Assembly (NCBI GenBank): GCA_011052985.1
Contig: DRHY01000178.1
Coordinates: forward strand, 1-64,000
DNA length: 64,000 nucleotides
Direction of reading: 5' to 3'
Source: Methylophaga thalassica
Lineage (GTDB): Bacteria > Pseudomonadota > Gammaproteobacteria > Nitrosococcales > Methylophagaceae
This document shows, piece after piece, positions 16,056 to 25,057 of this stretch (position 1 is its first letter; the number at the start of each line of letters is the position of its first letter). Under the pieces are notes generated by a model that worked only from the letters and a program-made list of their open reading frames with translations, was not told the DNA's origin and made no database searches. The translations under genes were made by a program, and so were the position numbers.

Positions 16056-18778
16056 TGCTCAGCAAACTACTAACAAAAAGCTCATCTTACTCACACTCTC
16101 TTTTAAAAAAAGAAGATGTAAGAAAGGATTATAGAGAACTACCATCATTCACAAACTTGCTCCCTTGGAGGGAATATGACAGCGAAAACCAGGTATTTCT
16201 CTTAGAAGACGGTAAAGGAGTCGGAGCACTTTTTGAGATTGAACCAGTTGGTGTAGAAGCTAAGACTGAAGATTATATAGTTGAGATTCAGGAAAAACTT
16301 CAAGCAACAATCACAGAAACAATACCCGAAGAAAATGTAGCACCATGGACATTGCAATTCTTTGTTCAAGATGAGCTAAGTGTTAGGACGTTGACCGACC
16401 AAATCCGAGAATATGCTCATCCAAGAGCTGTAAATACCCAATATACAAAACACTTTTTAAATGTCATGGATGAACATTTACGTCAGGTTGGACAACCCAA
16501 TGGACTTTTTTTTGATGATGTTGTAACTGGTGGGAGATGGCAAGGAAAAAGACGTAAGGTGCGCATGTGTCTTTATCGTTACTTCCCAGAAAATTACAAG
16601 TCAGACTACGATAGAGATATTCGTGAGTTAGGGCGAATCCGGAAAAGACTAGTCACTCAGTTTACTGGCATTGGCATGAAAGCAACTGTCGCAGGAGGTA
16701 AAGAACTGTATGAATGGATGCTACGTTGGTTAAACCCAAAGCCAGTTATAACGAAAGGTGACAGTGAAGAATTACTAAAAGTCGCACCATATCCAGGTGA
16801 TGACGATTTGGCATATGGCTATGATTTAGCCGAACAATTATCTCTTTCCAGACCAAGCTCAGATGCTGAAAAAGGCATCTGGTACTTTGACGGGATGCCA
16901 CACACAGCAGTTAGTGTACAAGCACTCCGTCGTGTACCTGAAAATGGATTATTCACGGCCGAGAGAAACTCTGGAGAACATACATTTGCTATGTTCGACA
17001 GAATGCCTGAAGGCACTGTTATGTCAATGAGTATCGAAATCAAACCAAGAGACCAAGTTAATAACCATCTCGGTCGAATTATGCGATCAGCAGTAGGTGA
17101 CAATGCTGAAGCAGAGATAGCTCATATAGAAGCAAAAACAGCTCAACATGAGGTAGCAAAAAATAACACCCTTTATCCTGTCTATATCAGCTTCCTGACA
17201 CGCGCCGAGGATCTCGAAAAACTCGATGACGCTGTATCAGTTATTGAAGCTTTAATACTGAGTAACGGATTACTACCAATTACTGAAAATCAGGACTTGT
17301 TAAAGCAGGATATGTACATCCGAAGCCTGCCTATGAAGTTCGATAGTTTAATGATGCAGAAAAAGCAACGTCGCTCCAGACTAGTGTTCTCGCGTCAAAT
17401 TGCTTCTATGCTCCCTATCTATGGACGCTCTAAGGGAACGAATCACCCAGGACTCATGTATTTCAATCGCGGTGGTGAGCCACTTCTAGTTGATCCATTC
17501 AACAACCAAGACCGAAAAAAGAATGCTCATGCTTTGATTATAGGTCCTACTGGTGCTGGTAAGTCAGCGTCTCTTGTTGATGCAGTGATGAAGATCACTG
17601 CAGTTCATCGACCAAGAATCTTTATAGTTGAAGCCGGCGATTCATTTGGGCTGCTCGGTGAGTATATGGCCAAACAAGGGCTAACAGTAAATCAAATGTC
17701 TGTTACTCCCAGTGCTGATATATCGCTCCCTCCGTTTGCCAACGCCATGAAACTTCTAGAGCTGTCAGAAGATGAAGTCGTCACTGAAGATGATGATGAA
17801 TCTGAACTTGATGACGAAGATGAAGACCGTGATTACCTAGGTGAAATGGAGTTAGCAGCTCGTGTGATGATTACTGGTGGAGAAAAAAAAGAAGATGACA
17901 TGCTTCATCGAGCTGACAGGCTAGTTATTAGGAAAGCAATCTATCGAGCAGCACAAAATGCAAAAAACAATGGTCGTAGCCAAGTTTTGACTGAGGATGT
18001 CGTCAAGGCTATGCGACACACAGAGGACTTAGATCACAATAGAACTGCACGAGCTATTGAGATGGCTGATGCAATGGAGCTTTATTGCACCGGTGTTGAA
18101 GGAAAACTATTCAATCGTCCCGGTACAGAGTGGCCTGATGTAGACATCACGATCTTTGATATGGGCATTCTAGCCAGAGAAGGATACGAGGATAAATTAA
18201 CTGTTGCATATATGAGCTTGATGAATCACGTCCACGCACTTGTTGAGCGTGAACAGCATGAAGGTAGACCAACTCTCATGCTAACAGACGAAGGCCATAT
18301 CATCACTAAAAACGCCACTCTTGCACCGTACATAATCAAGATTGTAAAAATGTGGAGAAAACTAGGCGCTTGGTTTTGGATAGCTACACAAAACTTAGAA
18401 GATTTCCCAGATGATAGCCGTCGAATGTTAGCTATGCTGGAATGGTGGATTTGCCTTGTAATGCCTCGTGATGAGGTAAATCAAATTACACGATTTAAAG
18501 ACCTCACGAAAGAACAAGAATCAAAACTTTTAGCGGCAAGGAAGTCTCCGGCTCAATATACAGAAGGCGTGATTCTTACAGATAACCTCGATCCACTCTT
18601 TAGAGCAATACCTCCAGCAATATCATTAGCACTTGCCATGACTGAACAACATGAAAAAGCAGAGCGTCGTGAAATTATGGAACAAATGGGATGTGATCGT
18701 GTTGGTGCTGCAGAAATAGTTGCTGAAAGAATTAAACAAGCACGTCGTAATCACAGCCTGGAGGCCGGTAATGCATAA
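16055..18778 (+). CDS. traC: Conjugative transfer ATPase TraC/VirB4-like (PFL_4706 family)
   Basis: A 907-residue VirB4/TraC-class ATPase that powers pilus and channel assembly. Walker A IIGPTGAGKS lies near residue 495 and Walker B PTLMLTDEGH near 740. The acidic insertion rich in Asp/Glu at about 565-590 is unusual and could be a flexible loop. Its length is in the range of TIGR03744 proteins (PFL_4706). It is encoded in overlap with both neighbours. Confidence 0.9.
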   Translation: MLSKLLTKSSSYSHSLLKKEDVRKDYRELPSFTNLLPWREYDSENQVFLLEDGKGVGALFEIEPVGVEAKTEDYIVEIQEKLQATITETIPEENVAPWTLQFFVQDELSVRTLTDQIREYAHPRAVNTQYTKHFLNVMDEHLRQVGQPNGLFFDDVVTGGRWQGKRRKVRMCLYRYFPENYKSDYDRDIRELGRIRKRLVTQFTGIGMKATVAGGKELYEWMLRWLNPKPVITKGDSEELLKVAPYPGDDDLAYGYDLAEQLSLSRPSSDAEKGIWYFDGMPHTAVSVQALRRVPENGLFTAERNSGEHTFAMFDRMPEGTVMSMSIEIKPRDQVNNHLGRIMRSAVGDNAEAEIAHIEAKTAQHEVAKNNTLYPVYISFLTRAEDLEKLDDAVSVIEALILSNGLLPITENQDLLKQDMYIRSLPMKFDSLMMQKKQRRSRLVFSRQIASMLPIYGRSKGTNHPGLMYFNRGGEPLLVDPFNNQDRKKNAHALIIGPTGAGKSASLVDAVMKITAVHRPRIFIVEAGDSFGLLGEYMAKQGLTVNQMSVTPSADISLPPFANAMKLLELSEDEVVTEDDDESELDDEDEDRDYLGEMELAARVMITGGEKKEDDMLHRADRLVIRKAIYRAAQNAKNNGRSQVLTEDVVKAMRHTEDLDHNRTARAIEMADAMELYCTGVEGKLFNRPGTEWPDVDITIFDMGILAREGYEDKLTVAYMSLMNHVHALVEREQHEGRPTLMLTDEGHIITKNATLAPYIIKIVKMWRKLGAWFWIATQNLEDFPDDSRRMLAMLEWWICLVMPRDEVNQITRFKDLTKEQESKLLAARKSPAQYTEGVILTDNLDPLFRAIPPAISLALAMTEQHEKAERREIMEQMGCDRVGAAEIVAERIKQARRNHSLEAGNA

Positions 18779-19190
18779 GTTCACATTCATTTTATTATTA
18801 CTAACTTCCAGTTTTTCATATGCTGATCAACTTATTGTAGAAGCCTTTTACGATAAAGATACTCGACTAATTAATGTTCATCTAGCTGAAACAGTATCTT
18901 TGGTTACAACGTATGACCTGAGTGCGCCTGATAGATTCAAAGAAAAGCTCAGTGAAGGACTTTCTTCAGAACCGACTATTGCTCAGAAGCAGGCAAAAAA
19001 ACGAATTCTGGCACTCGGAAATGAAATTCAATCCCAATTGATTTCAGCCTATGAGGGTTCTCTAAAAGCCATGCAGTATGAAATAACTAAATTACCTGCT
19101 GTCGTATTTAACAATGGCCAACAGGTGATCTATGGTGAAAATGATGTTAACAAGGCAATAAAAATCTACTACGAAAAGGTAGGTAAATAA
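18771..19190 (+). CDS. Periplasmic transfer protein (TIGR03757, PFL_4709 family)
   Basis: A 139-residue exported protein (signal peptide to FSYADQ). The C-terminal block LPAVVFNNGQQVIYGENDV is the TIGR03757 signature. The fold appears TrbC/thioredoxin-like. I chose the ATG preceded by GGAGG, which lies inside the last codons of traC; longer in-frame starts would bury the signal peptide. Confidence 0.8.
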   Translation: MHKFTFILLLLTSSFSYADQLIVEAFYDKDTRLINVHLAETVSLVTTYDLSAPDRFKEKLSEGLSSEPTIAQKQAKKRILALGNEIQSQLISAYEGSLKAMQYEITKLPAVVFNNGQQVIYGENDVNKAIKIYYEKVGK

Positions 19191-20176
19191 TGAATAGGGC
19201 CTTAGTAATTACTTTATCTGCTTTACTTCCATTTACAGTAAACGCTGACTCAGAGACCATCAATACCGCTGACATTATAGCTTCTGCAGCGAGCGCTTCA
19301 TGCATAGACTACAAATTGGTTGGCGTATGTTTCTGGCTTAGATGCACTGGGAATAGCTGTGATGTTGAAACATCACCAAAAATTGCCCATCACAACCCAG
19401 ATATTGTTGTTAGTGCTCATAATGGAATTGGAAGTAATCCATGGACTGAGGCAAATAGTATAGTTGGCAGTGTGTCTCAATCTGCCGTGGGCTCACTAAT
19501 TAATAAAGCCGCTTCTATAGATGCTGGAAGTAATCAAACAAGCAAAGGAACAGATCTAAACACGCTGAAATTCAAGTCTAGTGATGCTATTGGACACCCA
19601 GTTTCCTCAATCTCATTTAGCTATAGCTGTCCTTCACAAGCCACTGCGTTCAATCCTTATTTTGTATCTGGAACAGATTCTATTGCCTGGCGTCTTGGCA
19701 TCCCTGAGACGGCTTATCCAGATGCTCTAATTCCAGGTAGAAGGGAGATTGGTAACTTTCCCACCAACACGTGGGGCTCAGTCTATCCTCGAAGCGGTTT
19801 TATCAGTCAATCATCTGATACAAAAGCGGCAGCTGTAATAGCTCAACGTGTTGGCGACATTGTTACAAGGAATGGACAACCACACGTATATCAGTCTTTA
19901 TCAGGCACACCAAGCTATAACGGACGTATATGGCCTCCTGGAGCTTTAAAAGAAAACTCTAATAAAAATGGAAAGTGGCAAATGCTCGCTCCAAAAATAT
20001 CAAATAGCTGCACTGTATTTGGTGACAACGACACGACATCTCTAGCTGGTTGGGATGGTAATGGTAATAACGCATCAACCGGCAATTATGCATGGACGTT
20101 ATGGCGTCCTTATCAATGCTGTGAAAGAAAAGGTCAACTTTTTCTATACAGCGTCAATTTCATGTCTTATCCATAA
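19190..20176 (+). CDS. TraU-like transfer protein (TIGR03756, PFL_4710 family)
   Basis: A 328-residue exported protein (signal peptide to VNADSE). The cysteine-rich start of the mature part (SASCIDYKLVGVCFWLRC) and the later CCERKGQ segment are typical of TraU-like proteins, in which disulfides are important. It fits TIGR03756. TraU family members are needed for DNA transfer rather than pilus assembly in F-like systems. Its ATG overlaps the stop of the upstream gene. Confidence 0.8.
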   Translation: MNRALVITLSALLPFTVNADSETINTADIIASAASASCIDYKLVGVCFWLRCTGNSCDVETSPKIAHHNPDIVVSAHNGIGSNPWTEANSIVGSVSQSAVGSLINKAASIDAGSNQTSKGTDLNTLKFKSSDAIGHPVSSISFSYSCPSQATAFNPYFVSGTDSIAWRLGIPETAYPDALIPGRREIGNFPTNTWGSVYPRSGFISQSSDTKAAAVIAQRVGDIVTRNGQPHVYQSLSGTPSYNGRIWPPGALKENSNKNGKWQMLAPKISNSCTVFGDNDTTSLAGWDGNGNNASTGNYAWTLWRPYQCCERKGQLFLYSVNFMSYP

Positions 20177-20186
20177 GGACCGCATT

Positions 20187-21542
20187 GTGTTATTTAAACG
20201 TTTAGCATTAGTTACTTCGCTTGTAATCTCTTCAAATGCAACTGCTACAGGTTTACAAGTTCCTGATTCAAATGCGGGCTGGTACTACGGTGTAGGCGGT
20301 CAACGCCCAATCTCTCAGCCTGCATCCCCTATAACAAACAGTATAGTTCTGGGCGGGTCTCTCGACTGGGGTAGTGGCTTCAATTGCAGCGCTTTCGATC
20401 CAACTCTTGGCGTTGCAAACACTTTAAACAAAGTGAAAAGCGGTGTCGATGCGATTCAACAGCAGGTTACTGAAGCCGCTACAGGTGCGATAGCTTCACT
20501 CCCACTACTTATGCTCCAGAGAGCTAATCCTGGCTTATATGAGCTTCTAATGAATAGTATGGCTAGGGCACAACAAGGTGTCAGAGTTTCAACACAAAGC
20601 TGCGAACAAATGCAGCAGACAATATCTCAAGGTGGCAATCCAATAGAGGGTTGGATTGATATTTCTCGTACACATGACTGGAGTGATCAAATGGGTGGAG
20701 GAGGATACAGAAATGCGCCTGTTGACGTCGTAGAAGCACAGCAGACAGTTGACAAAAATAACGGTGAAAATGGGGTGACGTGGCTGGGGGGTACAAAAGC
20801 TGGTGGCCGTGGTCAACGCCCTATAAATATACCTTCAGACATTGTAAAAGCTGGTTATAACCAATCATTGAACCGGAGTGCTGATTCAAATCTTGCCGCA
20901 CCACAAAACGGCAGTAGAATCTCCGAGCTTTGGGAAACGCCTGAAGACCTAATTCGCTTTAGTAGCTCATTATTAGGTGAAGAAAAAGTTCGTACATATT
21001 CAGACCGACCTACGGAAACTATTCCGGCAAGGGGAATGGCATTTGAGATCAACAAAGAAGTCGAGAAATTAACTCCAAAATATAACAACCTTATTAGTGG
21101 TAGTTCAGACTTAAGTAACAGAAACCTAATGGATATCTCAACTCCAAATGTCGTTATAACATCGAACACAATACAGGCTCTCAGAAAGCTAAACCCATCT
21201 GAACAAAATATTCTGAAAGACCGTTTGATACTAGAAGTAGCAACAGCACGAGTCATTGAAAAATCACTAATGTTGCTAAGACTTCTTTCCTCTGGTTCTC
21301 AAGAACCTAACGTCTCTCAAAATGGACCAGCTCAGGAAGCGGTACAAAAATACACTGCTCGTCTACAACAATCGGTTGACGACACATTATTCGAGCATGA
21401 AATGAGTAAACGTCTCGCTTCTTCAACAGCCCAAACAATCAGAGAAGTAGAGATTGTAAAACGTCGAGTTGGAAACTCTACACTAACTTCTGGACAAAAA
21501 TTTAACTCTCCAGATAAATCAATCAGTAGTGAGGATGATTGA
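20187..21542 (+). CDS. TraH-like transfer protein (TIGR03755, PFL_4711 family)
   Basis: A 451-residue exported protein. The start is the GTG preceded by AAGGA, which gives a good signal peptide (to TATGLQ); the longer open frame upstream is shadow sequence of the TraU-like gene. Blocks LGGSLDWGSGFNCSAFDP and CEQMQQTISQGGNP match TIGR03755. The second half is predicted mostly helical. In F-like terms it would correspond to TraH, acting in pilus assembly at the outer membrane; this equivalence is inference. Confidence 0.78.
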   Translation: MLFKRLALVTSLVISSNATATGLQVPDSNAGWYYGVGGQRPISQPASPITNSIVLGGSLDWGSGFNCSAFDPTLGVANTLNKVKSGVDAIQQQVTEAATGAIASLPLLMLQRANPGLYELLMNSMARAQQGVRVSTQSCEQMQQTISQGGNPIEGWIDISRTHDWSDQMGGGGYRNAPVDVVEAQQTVDKNNGENGVTWLGGTKAGGRGQRPINIPSDIVKAGYNQSLNRSADSNLAAPQNGSRISELWETPEDLIRFSSSLLGEEKVRTYSDRPTETIPARGMAFEINKEVEKLTPKYNNLISGSSDLSNRNLMDISTPNVVITSNTIQALRKLNPSEQNILKDRLILEVATARVIEKSLMLLRLLSSGSQEPNVSQNGPAQEAVQKYTARLQQSVDDTLFEHEMSKRLASSTAQTIREVEIVKRRVGNSTLTSGQKFNSPDKSISSEDD

Positions 21543-21904
21543 TGGGAAAGCAAGCAAAAACCACTATCTACCTAAAAAAAGCACTATTTAGTCTAGGCGT
21601 AATTTCAATTGGAATTATTGTTTTACTGGTTATTCTTTATGCAGCAGTTAAAAGTGACCATATCGTTACACAAATACTAAATTACGTTAATGACATTTCA
21701 TCGATTGCTCGTTATCTGAGGTGGCTTGTAGTTGGAGCTATCATAATTTTTTGGGATGAAATAGTTGACTATGTATCAATTGCCAAAGGACTTGAAGAAG
21801 AACAAAAACAAAGAGCCAAATCAATGAGGTGGCATGTTTTATTTGCTGTACTTGCTTTCGAAATACTAGTTGTCGAAGCCCTTCCAGCCAAATTTATGAG
21901 TTAA
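21542..21904 (+). CDS. Small multi-pass membrane protein in transfer operon
   Basis: A 120-residue protein with three predicted helices (about 15-38, 58-75, 96-112). It lies between the TraH-like and TraG-like genes, where related elements often carry a small membrane protein. I chose the ATG overlapping the upstream TGA over the TTG one codon before. No family name is certain. Confidence 0.6.
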   Translation: MGKQAKTTIYLKKALFSLGVISIGIIVLLVILYAAVKSDHIVTQILNYVNDISSIARYLRWLVVGAIIIFWDEIVDYVSIAKGLEEEQKQRAKSMRWHVLFAVLAFEILVVEALPAKFMS

Positions 21905-21910
21905 CAACTT

Positions 21911-23452
21911 ATGTCAACCGGCAGTTTTATTGAAATGTTCATGACCACCTTTGGGTGGCATTTGTATGAAATTATATGGGGAGTAATATCTAGCACTGGG
22001 CTAGCCTACCTGCCTTTCTTTGCAGTAATAATCGATAACGTAATTAAACCTATCGAAAGTCAGGAGGCAAAAGCTGCTGCAGCAACTTCGTTAAGAAGAC
22101 TTGAAATCGACATAGTACGACTAATAATTATGATGATGCTCGCTGTATCACCTTATATCACCATTCAGTATGGTTCCATAGCCTACACTAAGGCATGTCA
22201 AGCTGATACTGGCACTGCTGGTGATACATATAAAGCTGGCAATAGCGGTACTAGGTTTGACGAAATATTTAAACCTAACCTACTCAACAATCAGGAAGCA
22301 AAAGTTCCCCCCTGGTTTTATATAGTAATGTCAGTCACAGGCGGAATTAATGATGCAGTAATTTCTCGACTTCCTTGTGAAATGAATATGCGTCAAGCGG
22401 AATATGAATTGTCGACAATTGAAATATCAGATCCCCACCTGAAAAGGCAAACACAACGCTTTGTGACAGAATGTTATCAACCAGCAGTAGCTGATTTCTA
22501 TAACAACCATAGACAGCTACCTGACGAGATGGATGTAACAGATATTCTCTGGCCAGGGTCAAGATATTTTAATTCTAATTTTTATCAAAATGAATTCGCA
22601 AAAAGTCCTGTACCTGGATTCTCATTTGATGCAAGTCGTCAAAGTGATATGGCATATGCTTCATCTGATCCAAATATTGCTATTCCACAGAATGGATATC
22701 CAAGCTGTAATGAATGGTGGAATGACTCTTCGACAGGCATAAGAACGGGTTTAGTTAAAGAGTTCCCCCCATCCTTCTTTGATACATACTTTTCATCAGC
22801 ATTTAGCTCCTCTGAGGAAGTTGAAAACCTTGCTATACGTGAAGTACTTAAGAATGAAGGTAAGTCTATATATGACGGACTGAATATTGCAGGCGAAACC
22901 GATATCGAATGGGGGTTAAGTAGAGAGACTGCTGGAGACCTTTTAGGTGCTATTGCTGGTACTGGCGGAGCTTTTATTGCTGAAATGTTGGCTAAGCCAG
23001 CGCTATTCATGGTTAAGCAAATGGCACCTTATATTCAAGCAACGCTCCTAATGGCTACCTACTTCTTATTGCCTTGGGTATTATTAGTAGGTAACTACTC
23101 ATGGAGTACAATCAAAACAGCAACGGTTACTATTTTTGCTGTCAAATTCTGGACTACCATATGGGCTGTGACTGACCTACTAGATGCCAATCTACAAAAA
23201 GTTATTACAGGAGCTAAAGATTCAAACTGGTTGATGGAAAGACTAAGTCATGAGAACTGGATGCTTGAATGCATTATTGTTTTAATAATCCTATCACTAT
23301 ATATGGCTCTTCCGTACTACTTTCTAACTATTCTTGGCTGGAGTGGAGAACGTGGAGCAAGTGCACCAACTGGTGCTGCTACTTCTGCAAATAGTGAAGG
23401 TAAAGCTGCAGGTAATCAAGGTGCAGATATGGCTAAGAATGCTGTTAATTAA
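21911..23452 (+). CDS. TraG N-terminal-like mating-pair stabilisation protein
   Basis: A 513-residue polytopic membrane protein. Hydrophobic segments lie near residues 15-40, 75-95, 370-410 and 450-480, flanking a large soluble loop (about 95-350) that holds several Cys. The arrangement matches TraG_N proteins, which span the inner membrane and help mating-pair stabilisation and entry exclusion. It is the last rightward gene of the mating-pair operon. The short Ala/Gly-rich tail shows that it lacks the long C-terminal domain of F TraG. Confidence 0.8.
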   Translation: MSTGSFIEMFMTTFGWHLYEIIWGVISSTGLAYLPFFAVIIDNVIKPIESQEAKAAAATSLRRLEIDIVRLIIMMMLAVSPYITIQYGSIAYTKACQADTGTAGDTYKAGNSGTRFDEIFKPNLLNNQEAKVPPWFYIVMSVTGGINDAVISRLPCEMNMRQAEYELSTIEISDPHLKRQTQRFVTECYQPAVADFYNNHRQLPDEMDVTDILWPGSRYFNSNFYQNEFAKSPVPGFSFDASRQSDMAYASSDPNIAIPQNGYPSCNEWWNDSSTGIRTGLVKEFPPSFFDTYFSSAFSSSEEVENLAIREVLKNEGKSIYDGLNIAGETDIEWGLSRETAGDLLGAIAGTGGAFIAEMLAKPALFMVKQMAPYIQATLLMATYFLLPWVLLVGNYSWSTIKTATVTIFAVKFWTTIWAVTDLLDANLQKVITGAKDSNWLMERLSHENWMLECIIVLIILSLYMALPYYFLTILGWSGERGASAPTGAATSANSEGKAAGNQGADMAKNAVN

Positions 23453-23465
23453 GTAAATATGAAAA

Positions 23466-23503
23466 ATGGTGGCGGCGGCGTTATCTAGTGCGCCGACCAC
23501 CAT
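23466..23503. terminator. GC-rich hairpin after the transfer operon
   Basis: ATGGTGG..GGCG pairs with CGCC..CCACCAT to make a strong stem in otherwise AT-rich DNA, at the end of two convergent genes. There is no good T-run on the plus strand. It overlaps the last codons of the leftward gene, so it may act as a bidirectional pause or RNA-stability element rather than a classical terminator. Confidence 0.5.
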
Positions 23504-24011
23504 GAGTTCTTCTATGTTTTTCTTCGTATGATTCATAACCATGATAACCATAAGGCTCAGCAGGAATATCACGAGATGACTTAGTGCTTGCAGCTAATCT
23601 AACAAACCATACAAAAGCATTCGCTAAGTAAGGTGTTACAATTACTATAGTTGATATCAATACAGCAACAACACGACCTTCAAATGTTTTTTTAGCATTC
23701 TCTCTACAGTGCACACTAAACAGGGTCATAAACACTAGCATTAGTTGAAATATTAGTAATCCTGCTGATAAAAAAGCCATCAACTTCAATACGTCACGGC
23801 TAATGTCTGTACCAATAAGGAATGACCAGACGAAAGTTAAGATAATCCCTATTATGGGCATTGATTTAGCTAATCGCCGAGCTTTGTATGGGACTGTGTT
23901 TTCATCAGCCTCTAAAGTAACCCTAAAATAAAGATTCCACATCCAGTAAGAAATAATAGCGAACGATGTAGTGTAGATTATTGCAGCGGTAAACATCAGT
24001 GTGATTTCCAT
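23481..24011 (-). CDS. Four-helix membrane protein, antiparallel to transfer operon
   Basis: A 176-residue protein with four clear transmembrane helices and an Arg/Gly/Tyr-rich C-terminal tail. The start I chose has AAAGGATC at the right distance; longer in-frame ATGs lack one. It runs against the transfer operon and lies between it and the relaxase region. Position and topology suggest entry exclusion or another surface role, but this is a guess and the family is unknown to me. Confidence 0.6.
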   Translation of the reverse strand: MEITLMFTAAIIYTTSFAIISYWMWNLYFRVTLEADENTVPYKARRLAKSMPIIGIILTFVWSFLIGTDISRDVLKLMAFLSAGLLIFQLMLVFMTLFSVHCRENAKKTFEGRVVAVLISTIVIVTPYLANAFVWFVRLAASTKSSRDIPAEPYGYHGYESYEEKHRRTHGGRRTR

Positions 24012-24268
24012 TTCAGATCCTTTTTTATTGTTCTCAACTCTGCATAGACAAGAAAAAATGGATGAATACCAATCATACGCACCCCGTAAGCAGAACAATC
24101 AATTACTATTAATTTCATTCTATTATGCTTTTATATTAGCGCAAGTGCTCTGAGTACAATAAAGAAGCCAAGAATTAAGAAGTGTCTACTAGTTCATATT
24201 GTATGTAACTCAAATAACGGCATTAGCTTGAATGCCAATAACTAAAGCGATATGATTCAATCTTCTTT
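24012..24268. other. Intergenic region left of leader 1
   Basis: No gene seen. A small hairpin GGCATT..AATGCC is present near 24220. The promoters of the leftward membrane protein and of the rightward structured leader should lie here. Confidence 0.35.
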
Positions 24269-24472
24269 GTAACTATAGAATTTAGTTACAGGAAGTGCCA
24301 CAACCACTTCATGTTGTGCTCATATGTAACTGCTTATAGACTGGTTACGATGTTAATACCCATACTTCTACGGATGTATGGAAGCATCAACCCATAAGGG
24401 GATTTATCTCTCCTTATGGGGGATAGATCTATCTCCATGGGTTGTTTTAATCAACTTTGAGGAGAAAGAAAG
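24269..24472 (+). ncRNA. Structured 5' leader 1 (long form)
   Basis: Five pairings follow each other. (a) GTAACTA/TAGTTAC hairpin at 24269-24289. (b) GAAGTG at 24292 pairs with CACTTC in the loop of the CACAAC/GTTGTG hairpin at 24299-24318, an H-type pseudoknot. (c) GTAAC/GTTAC at 24326-24348. (d) CCATAC/GTATGG at 24360-24381. (e) CCCATAAGG/CCTTATGGG at 24391-24420. CAACCCAT of the last stem can instead pair with ATGGGTTG at 24437, and TCTCC can hide the ribosome site GGAGA. The same order occurs before four other small genes, and the stems change in a compensating way. Confidence 0.7.
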
Positions 24473-24898
24473 ATGCAAGATATCATTCCCACATTAGCCA
24501 CTACTGCTTTTCTTGTTTTTTGTTACGACCAAAAAGTCATTGCTTCACTGCAGCGCCAAGGAAAATACGATCCTGATACACATCAAACGGTACTATCAAG
24601 GTTGTTTTTATCACCAGTAAAATTGTTGTTATCACTTCTTTTACTACGCTTAAATCCAAATAGTGAGGAGAGCACAACTTGGAAGCCAGAAGGTGATTTG
24701 AGTTTGTTTCAATATGACACAACAGTATGCCTGGACAGTAAAGGAATGAAGACGCGTTTATCCTATTTTTTTGATGATAACCAGCACGCTTGGTACATGA
24801 TAGAAAATATTAACAATAAAGGCGTTACGGTTAAGGCACCCCGGTTTGAACCTGCTACAGTATCGTTCGATGCTAAAAAGCTTCAGTACGTGTTGTAG
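24473..24898 (+). CDS. Hypothetical protein under structured leader 1
   Basis: A 141-residue protein with an amphipathic or membrane-associated helix near residues 42-60 and a beta-rich C-terminal half. The family is unknown to me. It has a strong ribosome site (GAGGAGA) that the leader can mask. A terminator follows directly, so it is a single-gene unit controlled by its leader. Confidence 0.6.
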   Translation: MQDIIPTLATTAFLVFCYDQKVIASLQRQGKYDPDTHQTVLSRLFLSPVKLLLSLLLLRLNPNSEESTTWKPEGDLSLFQYDTTVCLDSKGMKTRLSYFFDDNQHAWYMIENINNKGVTVKAPRFEPATVSFDAKKLQYVL

Positions 24899-24906
24899 AC
24901 ATGCCA

Positions 24907-24934
24907 GCCCCATTCAGAAATGAGTGGGGCTTTT
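24907..24934 (+). terminator. Rho-independent terminator
   Basis: GCCCCATTCA pairs with TGAGTGGGGC around a GAAA-type loop and is followed by TTTT. It ends the single-gene unit at 24473 and separates it from the relaxase promoter region. Confidence 0.75.
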
Positions 24935-24970
24935 CCTTTGATGATACCTTTATCCCTTATTCAAGCTATC

Positions 24971-24999
24971 TAACCGGCATTGACCAATATCCGGTTATT
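24971..24999 (+). promoter_or_regulatory. Transfer operator copy 3
   Basis: The third copy of the 29-bp element, with perfect TAACCGG / CCGGTTA arms and the shared CAATATCCGGTTATT half. It ends 58 bp before the relaxase-like start. ATTTATTG about ten bases downstream could be the -10 box. Its presence ties the relaxase gene to the same control as the mating-pair operons. Confidence 0.75.
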
Positions 25000-25057
25000 C
25001 CTACACATTTATTGCTTAAACATCTAAATTTGCCGGACTTACACCCCGGAGACAAAG

